Positions 56,026 to 64,000 of a DNA stretch of 64,000 bases are shown here, in pieces; the first letter of the stretch is position 1, and each line of letters starts with the position of its first letter. The notes under the pieces were generated by a model that worked only from the letters and a program-made list of their open reading frames with translations, did not search any database and was not told the DNA's origin. A program made the position numbers and the translations under genes. The stretch is from contig CALXXL010000006.1 in NCBI GenBank assembly GCA_944392655.1, positions 62,001 through 126,000 on the forward strand. The letters are read 5' to 3'. Origin of the DNA: an uncultured Victivallaceae bacterium. Lineage in GTDB: Bacteria > Verrucomicrobiota > Lentisphaeria > Victivallales > Victivallaceae.

Positions 56026-56796
56026 CTATTGGTTTAAAGCGTCGATTTCCCTTGTTCTTTTGCAAGTCAGCTGAACCCATGCCGGTTTAAATCCGCTTTT
56101 TAACGCGTTCCGTACAGATTTTATATTAGACCATGCTGAACAATAAAATGGTACTTTGCCTCTATTTATGATCTCGTTAGCCAACCTTCTTGTTATTGCG
56201 GTCGCAACGCCTTGCCTCCGGTACAGTGGCAATACGTCGAGCCCAATTTGCCACATTGAGTCACAGTCAGCCGATCCACCGGCGAGAGCGATCAAATTAC
56301 CGTTATCATAAGCTCCAACGGCTATGACATCCAGTTCTTTTCTTTTCTCACACAATGCATTGCCCCACAGAGGGCTATACAACCTGCTAAAATCCTTTGG
56401 CATTAAAACTCTAATTTCATATGGACATGTAACAGGTATTTTAATAGCATCTGCATCCGGCAGGAAATATTCCGCCATAAAACATACATTTATATTTAAC
56501 GGTTGCAACCTATTCATTAACCAATGAAGATTTGGGGTTTCAAAGCAATGTTCGACCTTAAATAGATTAATATATGAGCTCACAATCTCAGTAAGTTCTT
56601 CTGAAATTGAAGCGACAATATTCACGCCATAAGAAGTAAGATCGCATAAAAACGGCAAATCCAGATATTTTCTTGCACATTGGTTTGGTCTAGAAATAAC
56701 GATCTTATTATCATCCGCTAAAAAATCCTCCGGCTTGCATCCACTGTCCACAGCGGACTGCCGCATAGCGACTTGTAAAATCTCCTCATTAGTCAT
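56026..56796 (-). CDS. GNAT-family N-acetyltransferase
   Basis: 256 residues. The C-terminal half is a GNAT fold with the acetyl-CoA loop LPLYRRQGVATAITRRL (R/Q-x-x-G-x-A) and FYCSAWSNIKSVRNALKSGFKPAW. The N-terminal half (EILQVAMRQSAVDSGCKPEDFLA, SYGVNIVASISEEL, CFETPNLHWLMNRL, FMAEYFLPD) matches, from memory, a family widespread in Clostridia. The gene is visibly more A+T-rich than its neighbours, so horizontal transfer is plausible. Substrate unknown. It lies 93 nt upstream of the pyruvate kinase stop on the minus strand. Confidence 0.85.
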   Translation of the reverse strand: MTNEEILQVAMRQSAVDSGCKPEDFLADDNKIVISRPNQCARKYLDLPFLCDLTSYGVNIVASISEELTEIVSSYINLFKVEHCFETPNLHWLMNRLQPLNINVCFMAEYFLPDADAIKIPVTCPYEIRVLMPKDFSRLYSPLWGNALCEKRKELDVIAVGAYDNGNLIALAGGSADCDSMWQIGLDVLPLYRRQGVATAITRRLANEIINRGKVPFYCSAWSNIKSVRNALKSGFKPAWVQLTCKRTREIDALNQ

Positions 56797-56889
56797 TATC
56801 GTGAAAAATCATTTATTAAAAAATTGCTATAAATCCCCTACCGTCAGTCAAGAACTGTTGAAGTTACTTCAAATAATATTGCCATAATT

Positions 56890-58317
56890 TTATTCAGGCA
56901 TTGCCGCTCCCGCGGCAATAAGGTCACGTATTCTTGAGATACAGCAAAAGTTATTACTGTTATCAACGCCTGGAGGGAAAGTTCCGATACAGGCCACCTG
57001 ATCCTCTGGAATAAGTTCGCCCTGCGCAACAAGTTCTGTAATCAGCGGTTTAAAGACCTCATTCGGGATGGTTTTATATTGATGATAATAAGCATATACG
57101 CCGTAAGAAAGAGCCAACTGTCTGGCGATAGTCCGGTTATGGCATGAGAAATATAGAGGAGCCTGTCCGCGGTAAGCGGCGGCGATGCGTGCCGACTTAC
57201 CCGATTCGGTCAATCCGATAATCGCCTTAATTGGCAGTCTCTGCTGTGATTCGACCATAAACCTGACGATATCCTGTCTCACCGGATTATCATCATGACA
57301 CATCTGGCCGCACGCGATAAACAGCTTCTGCTCTCCGGCTTCGACCTGCCGGATAATATTGGCCATCATTTTAACAGCCTCAAGCGGATATCTACCTGCG
57401 CTGGTCTCTCCGGAGAGCATAACTGCGTCGGTTCCGTCATAAACTGCGTTGGCCACGTCGCTGACTTCGGCTCTGGTGGGTCTCGGGTGTTCGATCATGG
57501 ATTGCAGCATCTGAGTAGCGGTAATCACCGGCTTGCAGTATTTTCTGCAAGTGCATATCATGCGTTTCTGAATTTCCGGAACCTCGGCGAGCGGAATTTC
57601 GACGCCAAGGTCGCCGCGTGCCACCATAATACCGTCGGCGGCTTCGGCGATTTCGTCGAGATTTTCAACGCCCTGGCGGTTTTCGATTTTGGCGATGATT
57701 CCGATTTTGGAGTTTGCGCTGTTCAACAGCTCCCGTACCGCGAGGACGTCCTCTTTGGAGCGGACAAAGCTGTGAGCGATAAAGTCGAGTTCATTTTCTA
57801 CTGCAAAGTTGATAAACTCCACGTCTCTGGTGGAGAGGGACGGCAGCGGCAGCGCGACTGCCGGCACGTTGACCGATTTTCTGCTTTTAAGGGTACCGTC
57901 GTTGAGCGCCTCGCACTCCAATACCCGGTTCTGTTTGGCGAGGACCATAAGTTCCAGTTCACCGTCATCGATAAGAATGCGTTTTCCCGGTTCGACGAAA
58001 TCGGAAAAATCGTCATAATTAACCTTAACCAGTCCTGAGTCATGAATACCAGAGATGGATATCCGGTCGCCCGAGTGCAATTCAAGCGGCGGTTCGACGA
58101 CTGCGGTGCGGACCTCCGGACCTTTGGTATCGATCATGATTGCGATTTTATCGGAAACGGCGCGGATATTGCTGACGGTTTTCGCCGCCTCTTCCAGACT
58201 CATATGCGCGGTATTAAGCCTGGCCACATCCATACCGGCTTCATATAGTTTTCCGAGGAATTCCGGGGTGCAGTTAAGCGACGATATTGTCGCTACAATT
58301 TTAGTTCGCTTAGGCAT
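56890..58317 (-). CDS. pyk: Pyruvate kinase
   Basis: 475 residues from the ATG at 58317 (GAGG 5 nt upstream); the frame extends to 58503 but that part overlaps the esterase gene. Barrel motifs are MIDTKGPEVRT, MVARGDLGVEIP and the catalytic block ITATQMLQSMIEHPRPTRAEVSDVANAVYDG, followed by DAVMLSGETSAGRYP. A B domain (about 70-160) and the C-terminal allosteric domain complete it. It converts phosphoenolpyruvate and ADP to pyruvate and ATP. Its length is normal for type II bacterial PK. Confidence 0.96.
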   Translation of the reverse strand: MPKRTKIVATISSLNCTPEFLGKLYEAGMDVARLNTAHMSLEEAAKTVSNIRAVSDKIAIMIDTKGPEVRTAVVEPPLELHSGDRISISGIHDSGLVKVNYDDFSDFVEPGKRILIDDGELELMVLAKQNRVLECEALNDGTLKSRKSVNVPAVALPLPSLSTRDVEFINFAVENELDFIAHSFVRSKEDVLAVRELLNSANSKIGIIAKIENRQGVENLDEIAEAADGIMVARGDLGVEIPLAEVPEIQKRMICTCRKYCKPVITATQMLQSMIEHPRPTRAEVSDVANAVYDGTDAVMLSGETSAGRYPLEAVKMMANIIRQVEAGEQKLFIACGQMCHDDNPVRQDIVRFMVESQQRLPIKAIIGLTESGKSARIAAAYRGQAPLYFSCHNRTIARQLALSYGVYAYYHQYKTIPNEVFKPLITELVAQGELIPEDQVACIGTFPPGVDNSNNFCCISRIRDLIAAGAAMPE

Positions 58318-58357
58318 ATTGTCCTCTCCGTAAAAGCAGATTTCCTTTTTTTTCAGA

Positions 58358-59140
58358 TCAAAACCCGTTCCGCTGTAAAAACGCGGCGGCCAGTTCCGGC
58401 CATATTCTGGCGGAATAATCTGGAGCCAGTCCCAGTCCGTGCCGTCCTTCCGGGAAGACATGGAGCTCGACCGGACGGTTGCATTCCCGCATTGCCTTGA
58501 CAAACATGAGGGAATTTTCCACCGGCACGGTATCGTCCTCGGCGGTATGCCACAGGAATGCCGGTGGAGTATCTTTTGAGACGCGTTTTTCCAAACTGAG
58601 ATACTCTTTCAGTTCTCCGTCGTTGCCGGCGAGAGCTTCAAACGACTGTTGATGCCCGTAGACGCCTGAGCTGATCACCGGATAACACAGAACCAGTGCA
58701 TCCGGAGCGTGGTCCATATTATCGGCCGGATCGTTGGCGATCACCTCGATATTGCGGTACAAAGTTCCGGAACATGCGGCGAGGTGTCCTCCGGCGGAGA
58801 AACCGAGTACAGCGATTTTACCGGAGAACGCATTAGCTGTATGAGCGATCAGTCTCAACATCTGTACAGCTCTCAAGGTATCGAGGAGAGCGTCCGGATA
58901 TTTTCTTGGCGCCACGCGATACTGCAATACGGCGGAATGAAGCCCCAACTGGTTGAATTTTTCCGCCACCGGAGCGCCCTCATGATCGGCGCGGAGGATA
59001 TATCCGCCGCCTGGGAGAACCAGTACCAATCCGGCATCTGGTTTATCATCAAGCAGAAAGAGTTCGAGATACGGTTCAAAATCGCCGTTAACGGCGGTAT
59101 TTTTCTTCCACAGAGGCAGTCGGTTATTTGTCTGACTCAT
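58358..59140 (-). CDS. Alpha/beta-hydrolase esterase
   Basis: 260 residues. The oxyanion hole segment is LVLPGGGYI; the nucleophilic Ser is in GFSAGGHLAAC (about residue 118); acid HTAEDDTVPVENS and His FPEGRHGLGL complete the triad. It is like the BD-FAE/acetyl xylan esterase-type hydrolases that deacylate glycans. No signal peptide, so it probably acts inside the cell. A 40-nt gap separates it from pyruvate kinase downstream, and PlsC-like is 33 nt upstream, so all three may be one transcript. Confidence 0.88.
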   Translation of the reverse strand: MSQTNNRLPLWKKNTAVNGDFEPYLELFLLDDKPDAGLVLVLPGGGYILRADHEGAPVAEKFNQLGLHSAVLQYRVAPRKYPDALLDTLRAVQMLRLIAHTANAFSGKIAVLGFSAGGHLAACSGTLYRNIEVIANDPADNMDHAPDALVLCYPVISSGVYGHQQSFEALAGNDGELKEYLSLEKRVSKDTPPAFLWHTAEDDTVPVENSLMFVKAMRECNRPVELHVFPEGRHGLGLAPDYSARIWPELAAAFLQRNGF

Positions 59141-59173
59141 TATAAATCATCCTGTTCTATTGTTTTTAATCCG

Positions 59174-59983
59174 TCAATTCTGTTTTTCCGGATAAATTTT
59201 GCGCCATTGTTCGAGGTTATTCTGAATAAAACTGATAACCTGCTGGAGTTCCTCTTTGCCGTTGCCGGCCACTTCGATTGGTTCGCCGAAGGTAAAGCAT
59301 ACGGCTCTGTTGCGGTGTATCGGGCCCATATCGCGCAAAATTTTTCCGTTGCCGATAAAATCGGTTTTGAGTGCGAATGGTAGAATGGGTACTCCGGCGG
59401 ACTTGGCGAGTTTCACGCCGATGGAGTTAAAATTCTCCGGATTGAACTGGCTGCTTCTGGTGGATTGCGGGAATAGGATAATCGATCTTCCGGCGGCGAG
59501 TGTCTCCCTGCCGAGTTTAAGCACCTGTTTAAAATCCTCTTTTGGATTGGTTCTGGTAACGGGAATTGCGCCCAAAGCGCGCATTATGTTACCGAAGAAC
59601 GGCACATCGAGGAGGGACTCTTTAATAACGAATGTAAAGTCGATTCTCGGTCTTATAATAGCGTGAAACAGAGCGGTTTCGAGCAGGCTCATATGATTCC
59701 CCATCAAAACCGCCGCCCTACCCTGGAGTTTATTGATATTATCGAGTCCGCGGATATGTATTTTTCCACCGCACCGTTCAACGAGGTTGATATTCATATT
59801 GGAATAGAACACCTGTTTATCGGCGGAGAGCAGTCCTTTTTTAGCGCACATTCCGGTGCGTACAAAAATGAGGAAATTATGGAAATAGAAGTAAGCTCTG
59901 GAGTTGAACAACATCCGGTCGGCGAGGCACTGCCGCCGTTCATCCGGGGTATCGTACGAGTCGTAAGGGAAAAGGTTCTGCAC
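59174..59983 (-). CDS. PlsC-like 1-acylglycerol-3-phosphate acyltransferase
   Basis: 269 residues. The acyltransferase motif I reads MGNHMSLLETALFH, an H-x4-E form instead of the usual H-x4-D. The second motif is VPFFGNIMRALGAIPVTRT, and motif III is FPQSTRSSQ, where the canonical version is F-P-E-G-T-R. Both changes keep the overall fold but replace a catalytic-type Asp and the EG pair. It could be a divergent PlsC or an acyltransferase with another acceptor. The N terminus is hydrophobic (YFYFHNFLIFV), suggesting membrane association. Followed by the esterase. Confidence 0.82.
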   Translation of the reverse strand: MQNLFPYDSYDTPDERRQCLADRMLFNSRAYFYFHNFLIFVRTGMCAKKGLLSADKQVFYSNMNINLVERCGGKIHIRGLDNINKLQGRAAVLMGNHMSLLETALFHAIIRPRIDFTFVIKESLLDVPFFGNIMRALGAIPVTRTNPKEDFKQVLKLGRETLAAGRSIILFPQSTRSSQFNPENFNSIGVKLAKSAGVPILPFALKTDFIGNGKILRDMGPIHRNRAVCFTFGEPIEVAGNGKEELQQVISFIQNNLEQWRKIYPEKQN

Positions 59984-60103
59984 TTGCTTGGCTCTCTTTT
60001 TTGAACTATATTTTTAATTATAAGAATTCAGAGAATAATTTAGCACTTTTATTGTGATTTACAACATACAAGTTTTTAAATCAAAAAACATTTGGTATAT
60101 GGC

Positions 60104-60131
60104 TTGACTATTTTGCAATTGCGTTTATATT
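60104..60131 (+). promoter_or_regulatory. Promoter of rpmE
   Basis: TTGACT (60104-60109) preceded by GC, a 16-bp spacer, and TATATT (60126-60131), 54 bp before the ATG. In the leader, TTGATTAA occurs twice. Confidence 0.6.
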
Positions 60132-60185
60132 AATTATTCCGTATGGTTGATTAACATTGATTAATATAGAAAGACGCGAAAAAAA

Positions 60186-60395
60186 ATGAAAAAAGACATC
60201 CATCCGAAGTATGGCGATGCCAAAGTGATCTGCGCTTGCGGCGAAGTATGGGAAGTAAAATCCACCCGTCCGGAGATCAAAGTAGGTATCTGCGCGAAGT
60301 GCCACCCGTTTTTCACGGGCAAGCAGAAATTTGTTGACACGGCGGGTCGTGTAGAACGCTTCCGTCAGCGTTACGGCAAAGTCGGCAATAAATAA
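60186..60395 (+). CDS. rpmE: 50S ribosomal protein L31
   Basis: 69 residues. It opens with [10 protein letters not shown] and has four cysteines at 16, 18, 36 and 39 (CACGE and CAKCHPF) expected to bind zinc (the C+ form of L31). It ends with the [22 protein letters not shown] stretch typical of bL31. The RBS is weak (AAAGACGCG). It has its own promoter and terminator. The zinc-type form implies it is the main, zinc-replete paralogue. Confidence 0.97.
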   Translation: MKKDIHPKYGDAKVICACGEVWEVKSTRPEIKVGICAKCHPFFTGKQKFVDTAGRVERFRQRYGKVGNK

Positions 60396-60409
60396 TTTGC
60401 ATATTTGTT

Positions 60410-60446
60410 AAGCCTGTCGAAGCTAGTGGTCGGCAGGCTTTTTTTT
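60410..60446 (+). terminator. Terminator of rpmE
   Basis: AAGCCTGTCG (60410-60419) pairs with CGGCAGGCTT (60431-60440), one G-T wobble, followed by a T run. Confidence 0.9.
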
Positions 60447-60487
60447 GGTATTACTGAGTGATTTATTCATTGGGAGGCAGGGAAGAT

Positions 60488-61579
60488 ATGACGCCTCAGG
60501 ACATAGAGCAACCGCTCCGCAACCTGCGTGAAAAGTTTCATGAATTGGAAAAAGCTCTGGCAGATCCCGGTATTTACGGTAAGGTAGCGGAGTTCAAAAA
60601 AATTTCGCGTGAGCACCGTCGTTTAGAGTCGCTGTTTACGAGTTATGACCGCTGGCTGGAAGCGATAGATCAGCGTCGTGAGAATCACGAATTACTATCG
60701 TCGGAGAGTGATGAAGATATGCGTGAGATGATCCAGAGTGATCTGGAATCGCTGGATCATACGATAGAGCAGTGCGAGCGTGATATCCGTTTTGCGCTGC
60801 TTCCGCCGGATCCGAATGATGGAAAGAACATCATAGTGGAGATCCATCCTGCGGCTGGTGGCGATGAATCGGCGCTGTTTGCCGGTGAGTTGCTGCGGCT
60901 GTATCTGCGTTATGCGGAAGTAAAAGGGTGGAAAGCGGAGATACTGGATCAGACTGCGAGTGACTTGGGGGGCATAAAGACGGTCTCCTTTTCGCTGTCC
61001 GGCGACGGGGTCTACTCGCGGATGAAGTACGAATCCGGGGTACACCGGGTACAGCGTATCCCGGTTACAGAGTCAGGCGGGCGTATTCACACCTCAACGG
61101 TCACGGTAGCGGTGCTGCCGGAAGCGGAGGAGGTCGAGCTTGACATCAATCCGGAAGATCTGCGGTTTGACGTATTCCGTTCTTCCGGTCCTGGAGGCCA
61201 GTGTGTAAACACGACGGACTCGGCGGTGCGGGTCACGCACATACCTACCGGTATAGCGGTAGCGAGCCAGCAGGAGAAGTCGCAGCACCGGAATAAAGAG
61301 ATTGCGTTGCGGATTCTCTATGCGCGTCTGCTTGAAGCGAAGCAACAGGAAGAGCAGGCCAAACAGGCGGCGGACAAGCGTTCGCAGGTAGGCACGGGGG
61401 ATCGCAGTGAACGTATCCGGACCTACAATTTTCCGCAGAACCGGGTAACGGATCACCGTTTCAACATTACGAACTACGCGTTAGGAGCGATTATGGAGGG
61501 TGATCTGGATGCGCTTTTAGAGCCGATAATTGCGATTGACTGCGAGCGGCGGCTTGAGGCGTTGAATCAGGCGGAATAG
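60488..61579 (+). CDS. prfA: Peptide chain release factor 1
   Basis: 363 residues from the ATG at 60488 (GGGAAG just upstream); an in-frame GTG at 60458 would add ten residues. The catalytic GGQ is in SSGPGGQCVNTTDSAV, and the stop-codon recognition tripeptide is PVT (RIPVTESGGRIHTS), the RF1-type PxT, so it reads UAA and UAG. Length matches RF1. It lacks prmC downstream. A terminator follows. Some RF1 neighbours (rpmE) are often linked to prfA, as here. Confidence 0.96.
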   Translation: MTPQDIEQPLRNLREKFHELEKALADPGIYGKVAEFKKISREHRRLESLFTSYDRWLEAIDQRRENHELLSSESDEDMREMIQSDLESLDHTIEQCERDIRFALLPPDPNDGKNIIVEIHPAAGGDESALFAGELLRLYLRYAEVKGWKAEILDQTASDLGGIKTVSFSLSGDGVYSRMKYESGVHRVQRIPVTESGGRIHTSTVTVAVLPEAEEVELDINPEDLRFDVFRSSGPGGQCVNTTDSAVRVTHIPTGIAVASQQEKSQHRNKEIALRILYARLLEAKQQEEQAKQAADKRSQVGTGDRSERIRTYNFPQNRVTDHRFNITNYALGAIMEGDLDALLEPIIAIDCERRLEALNQAE

Positions 61580-61604
61580 CAAGATCTGCGGCGACAGAAA
61601 ATTC

Positions 61605-61635
61605 AGGCGGAGTTATTTTTGACTCCGCCTTTTTT
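61605..61635 (+). terminator. Terminator of prfA
   Basis: AGGCGGAGT (61605-61613) pairs with ACTCCGCCT (61622-61630), followed by six T. Confidence 0.9.
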
Positions 61636-61727
61636 GTTATTTTTTCATACAAAGGTATTGTAATCGTCATTTTTGCCATTATCTTTACGGCTGATTTATA
61701 GATTCAAAGGGAATGGGTGGATCGATA

Positions 61728-63944
61728 ATGAAAAAGTTGTTAAAATTATTTCTGCTGCTGTTTGCGGTGGTGCTTTATGGAGAAGAAGCGGCAATAACTC
61801 TGCCTGACTGGGCGGTTGAGCTCCGCAAGGAACATCCGAGACTGCTGCTGAACAGTGATCAGCTTCCGGAGATCCGCGACTATGCGGCGACCGGGGGCAA
61901 AGGAGAGTTTGAACGGTTGCAAAAATACCTTGACAAGCCGTTCAACATGGATGAACTGGAACTTTATCCCGGCCGGATTTCATTCAATGCTAAAGGGAAA
62001 GCGGTACTTGCTCCCGGGGTAAACACGGGTGACAATGCGGTGCACAATCCGGGGATGAAGGAAGCGGCGGCGGCGGCGATGATTTATCTTATTACGGAGG
62101 ACAATGCGGATCTTGCGCGTGCGCTTGAGTATCTGCGCCATGCCAACCGATTTCTGCGTTACTGTCTGGATGTGGATATGGCGGTAGACTATCATACCGA
62201 CAACATTATAAACTTCATGTGTGCGTACGACTGGCTGTACAATCATCTTTCTGATGAAGAGAGAGTTTCGATCGGGAAAAACATTGCTGAATATGTGAAA
62301 GAGATGCAGCCGGACGGCCGGCTTAAGGTATTCAAAACAACTGGTGATATAGACACCGGTTTTTACGGTACTTACAGTTTAAAATTCCCGGCCGGCATAG
62401 TGCTTTACGGCAGTGGAGTAGATGAAGAACTCACGTTAAAATTCCTGAATGAAGGCTACAAGATTGCGACAGAAGCGATGCAATTCCGGGATGAAGTAGC
62501 GCAGGATGGTGGTTTGCTGGTAGCAGCCACGCCGACCTACTCATTCGGGGCGTACCCGTTGGCGACACATCTGTTTTTTCTGGCGAACCGTTCTGCGCTG
62601 AACCGTGATATCAGTATGGACTACCGTCATCTGCAAAATTTTGTCAACTGGTTTCTGTGGTCGACGATTCCGGATGGAGCCGGTGGTTTTTATCATTACG
62701 GGGCGGGCGATGTGGTGCACCGCACCAACCGCTTTGCGCTGGACATGATTTACGGTCATTTTGCCCAGATAGTCAACTTCTACCGTGACACGCTGCCGGA
62801 TGCGGCGCTCCGGGCGGAAGCGCTGCTGGCGGAACTGCCGGACAATCTGCGCAAATTCCATCAATGGCATCCATTCATGCCGCTACTGCTGACAAAGTTT
62901 GACCCGGAGTTAAAGCCTTCCACCACGATTGCTGAGTTGACGGCGTCAGACACGGCGTTTCATTTTCCCCGCTTCGGTTTAACATTCATGCGCAGCGGTT
63001 ACACGCCGGACTCCACCTTTGCGCTGTTCCGTGCGGGAGCGGAGAGTGACCAGCACCAGCATTATGATGAGAACAGTTTTATAATCTACCGTAAAGGCTT
63101 TCTGGCGATGGACACCGGCAACCGTGACATGGCGCAGCATCACACACACTATTACGCGCAAACAGTGGCGCACAATTCGATGCTGATCGACTATCCCGGT
63201 GAACCGATGCCCCCCTATTGGAAGACCTGGCCGGAATCGCAGAGTGCCAAATATGAAGATGAGCAGATCCGCTATAATGATGGCGGGCAATTTCACCGCC
63301 GCAGCGGCAAATGTTTGCATTTTGAAACGAGTCCGGAGTTCACCTGGGTTACCGGAGATGCGACAGAGTGTTACATTCCGCAGAAGTGCCGTCTGGCGCA
63401 GCGTGAATTTGTCTTTATTCCTCCGGAATTGTTTGTAGTGTACGACCGGGTGGAATCGACCAAACCCGAACTGCGCAAGCGTTGGCTTATTCATACACAG
63501 AACGAGCCGACAGCAGAGGATGGCGGCTGGTTTTCGGCGCGTAATGGAGGTGGTGAACTGCGCTGGCTGACAGTACTGCCGCACGATGCGCCGAAGGAGC
63601 TGATCGGTGGTCCCGGACGGCAGTTTTACACCGCCGGCCGCAACTTTCCGTTGCCGGATGGGGATAATGCCTTTGCCAAGCCGAATTTTCTCGGGGCATG
63701 GCGTCAGGAGGTAAGTGATGCCGGGGAGTTGCGGAGTGAATTTCTGCATGTACTGCAAGCGACTGATCCTCAAACTGCTTTCCCGCAGGTAAAAGAGTTG
63801 AACATTGCGGAACAGAGCGGAGTTGAGCTGACTCTGGATACCGGTGTCGTCTACCGGTTATTGTTCAACCGTACCGGGATTGGCGGCCGTATAATCAAAG
63901 AGGAGAATGGAGTGGAAAAGCTGAATAAGGAGATAAAGGAATAA
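61728..63944 (+). CDS. Secreted heparinase II/III-like polysaccharide lyase
   Basis: 738 residues from the ATG at 61728 (GGTGGA 7 nt upstream); a start at 61713 would place the RBS too close. Signal peptide KKLLKLFLLLFAVVLYG. The N-terminal (alpha/alpha) toroid covers about 20-400 (PRLLLNSDQLPEIRDY, DNIINFMCAYDWLYN, FYHYGAGDVVHRTNRF). The C-terminal beta-sheet domain has DQHQHYDENSFIIYRKG and AQTVAHNSMLIDYPGE, the candidate His/Tyr catalytic and metal residues. These lyases cleave uronic-acid polysaccharides by beta-elimination. Heparin is only the family name; the substrate is open. The next gene follows after 3 nt. Confidence 0.87.
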   Translation: MKKLLKLFLLLFAVVLYGEEAAITLPDWAVELRKEHPRLLLNSDQLPEIRDYAATGGKGEFERLQKYLDKPFNMDELELYPGRISFNAKGKAVLAPGVNTGDNAVHNPGMKEAAAAAMIYLITEDNADLARALEYLRHANRFLRYCLDVDMAVDYHTDNIINFMCAYDWLYNHLSDEERVSIGKNIAEYVKEMQPDGRLKVFKTTGDIDTGFYGTYSLKFPAGIVLYGSGVDEELTLKFLNEGYKIATEAMQFRDEVAQDGGLLVAATPTYSFGAYPLATHLFFLANRSALNRDISMDYRHLQNFVNWFLWSTIPDGAGGFYHYGAGDVVHRTNRFALDMIYGHFAQIVNFYRDTLPDAALRAEALLAELPDNLRKFHQWHPFMPLLLTKFDPELKPSTTIAELTASDTAFHFPRFGLTFMRSGYTPDSTFALFRAGAESDQHQHYDENSFIIYRKGFLAMDTGNRDMAQHHTHYYAQTVAHNSMLIDYPGEPMPPYWKTWPESQSAKYEDEQIRYNDGGQFHRRSGKCLHFETSPEFTWVTGDATECYIPQKCRLAQREFVFIPPELFVVYDRVESTKPELRKRWLIHTQNEPTAEDGGWFSARNGGGELRWLTVLPHDAPKELIGGPGRQFYTAGRNFPLPDGDNAFAKPNFLGAWRQEVSDAGELRSEFLHVLQATDPQTAFPQVKELNIAEQSGVELTLDTGVVYRLLFNRTGIGGRIIKEENGVEKLNKEIKE

Positions 63945-63947
63945 CCT

Positions 63948-64000
63948 ATGAAGAATCGCAAAGTTGTAACCGTATCGAGTCTGGGATTTCCGCAGCTTTC
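63948..64000 (+). CDS. Start of an unidentified gene (cut by window edge)
   Basis: An ATG at 63948 with AAGGA 7 nt upstream and 3 nt after the lyase stop. It is open to the edge for 17 codons, starting MKNRKVVTVSSLGFPQ. Too short to assign; coupled to the lyase, so probably in the same operon. Confidence 0.6.
   Translation, partial: MKNRKVVTVSSLGFPQL

Noticed and set aside
58318-58503. N-terminal extension of pyruvate kinase
   Set aside because: It overlaps the 3' end of the esterase gene; the conserved start MPKRTKIVATIS has its own RBS.

Overview
The window looks like chromosomal DNA of an anaerobic, Gram-negative glycan degrader, most plausibly a Lentisphaerota/Victivallales-type member of the PVC superphylum. 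This is inferred, not proven. Supporting it are a lipid A-type acyltransferase, apolipoprotein N-acyltransferase (lnt), an RND pump with its adaptor, rubrerythrin (anaerobe oxidative stress), and many secreted or cytoplasmic carbohydrate-active proteins (two GH20-like proteins, an Asp-box sialidase-like protein, sialate O-acetylesterase, a heparinase II/III-like lyase, DUF4091, DUF4434 and unassigned TIM-barrel-like proteins). No phage, IS element, CRISPR array or rRNA was seen. There is one tRNA (Pro, anticodon GGG).

Layout. 1-3.3 kb (minus): a GT2-GtrA protein cut by the left edge, a membrane-anchored MerR-like coiled-coil protein, and ribF. 3.4-5.1 kb (plus): coaD, a DUF177 protein and rubrerythrin. 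5.1-9.9 kb (minus): a marR-adaptor-RND operon with a palindromic candidate operator. 10-13.8 kb: a sialidase-like protein, a small CDCPAC protein, and the lemA-TPM pair. 13.8-16 kb (minus): two DUF3592 paralogues, the upstream one interrupted by an in-frame TAA. 16.3-17.6 kb (plus): a dicarboxylate/amino-acid symporter. 17.9-19.4 kb (minus): tRNA-Pro and a compact two-gene cassette, a 46-residue peptide followed by a radical SAM/SPASM enzyme, which looks like an undescribed RiPP system. 19.6-25.2 kb (minus): tandem GH20-like genes. 25.3-31.3 kb (minus): a tightly overlapping nadB-pcnB-GT4-hypothetical-lpxL-type operon. 31.4-38.7 kb (plus): lnt, HIT, PIG-L deacetylase, sialate O-acetylesterase and DUF4091. 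38.7-45.1 kb (minus): MATE, hrpB, MFS and trpS. 45.3-50.4 kb: unassigned glycosidase-like proteins, DUF4434 and MEMO, with hisC at 50.4-51.4 kb. 51.5-56 kb (plus): mreB, an anchored envelope protein and a secreted FAD oxidoreductase. 56-60 kb (minus): GNAT, pyruvate kinase, an esterase and a PlsC-like acyltransferase. 60.2-64 kb (plus): rpmE, prfA, a heparinase-like lyase and the start of a truncated gene.

How it fits together: housekeeping genes are mixed with single or paired polysaccharide-processing genes rather than gathered into a classic PUL; no SusC/SusD pair is present. Glycan-derived acyl or acetyl groups could be removed by the PIG-L, sialate esterase and alpha/beta-hydrolase proteins. 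Products may enter by unlinked transporters. The most novel element is the peptide plus radical SAM cassette at 18.0-19.4 kb.
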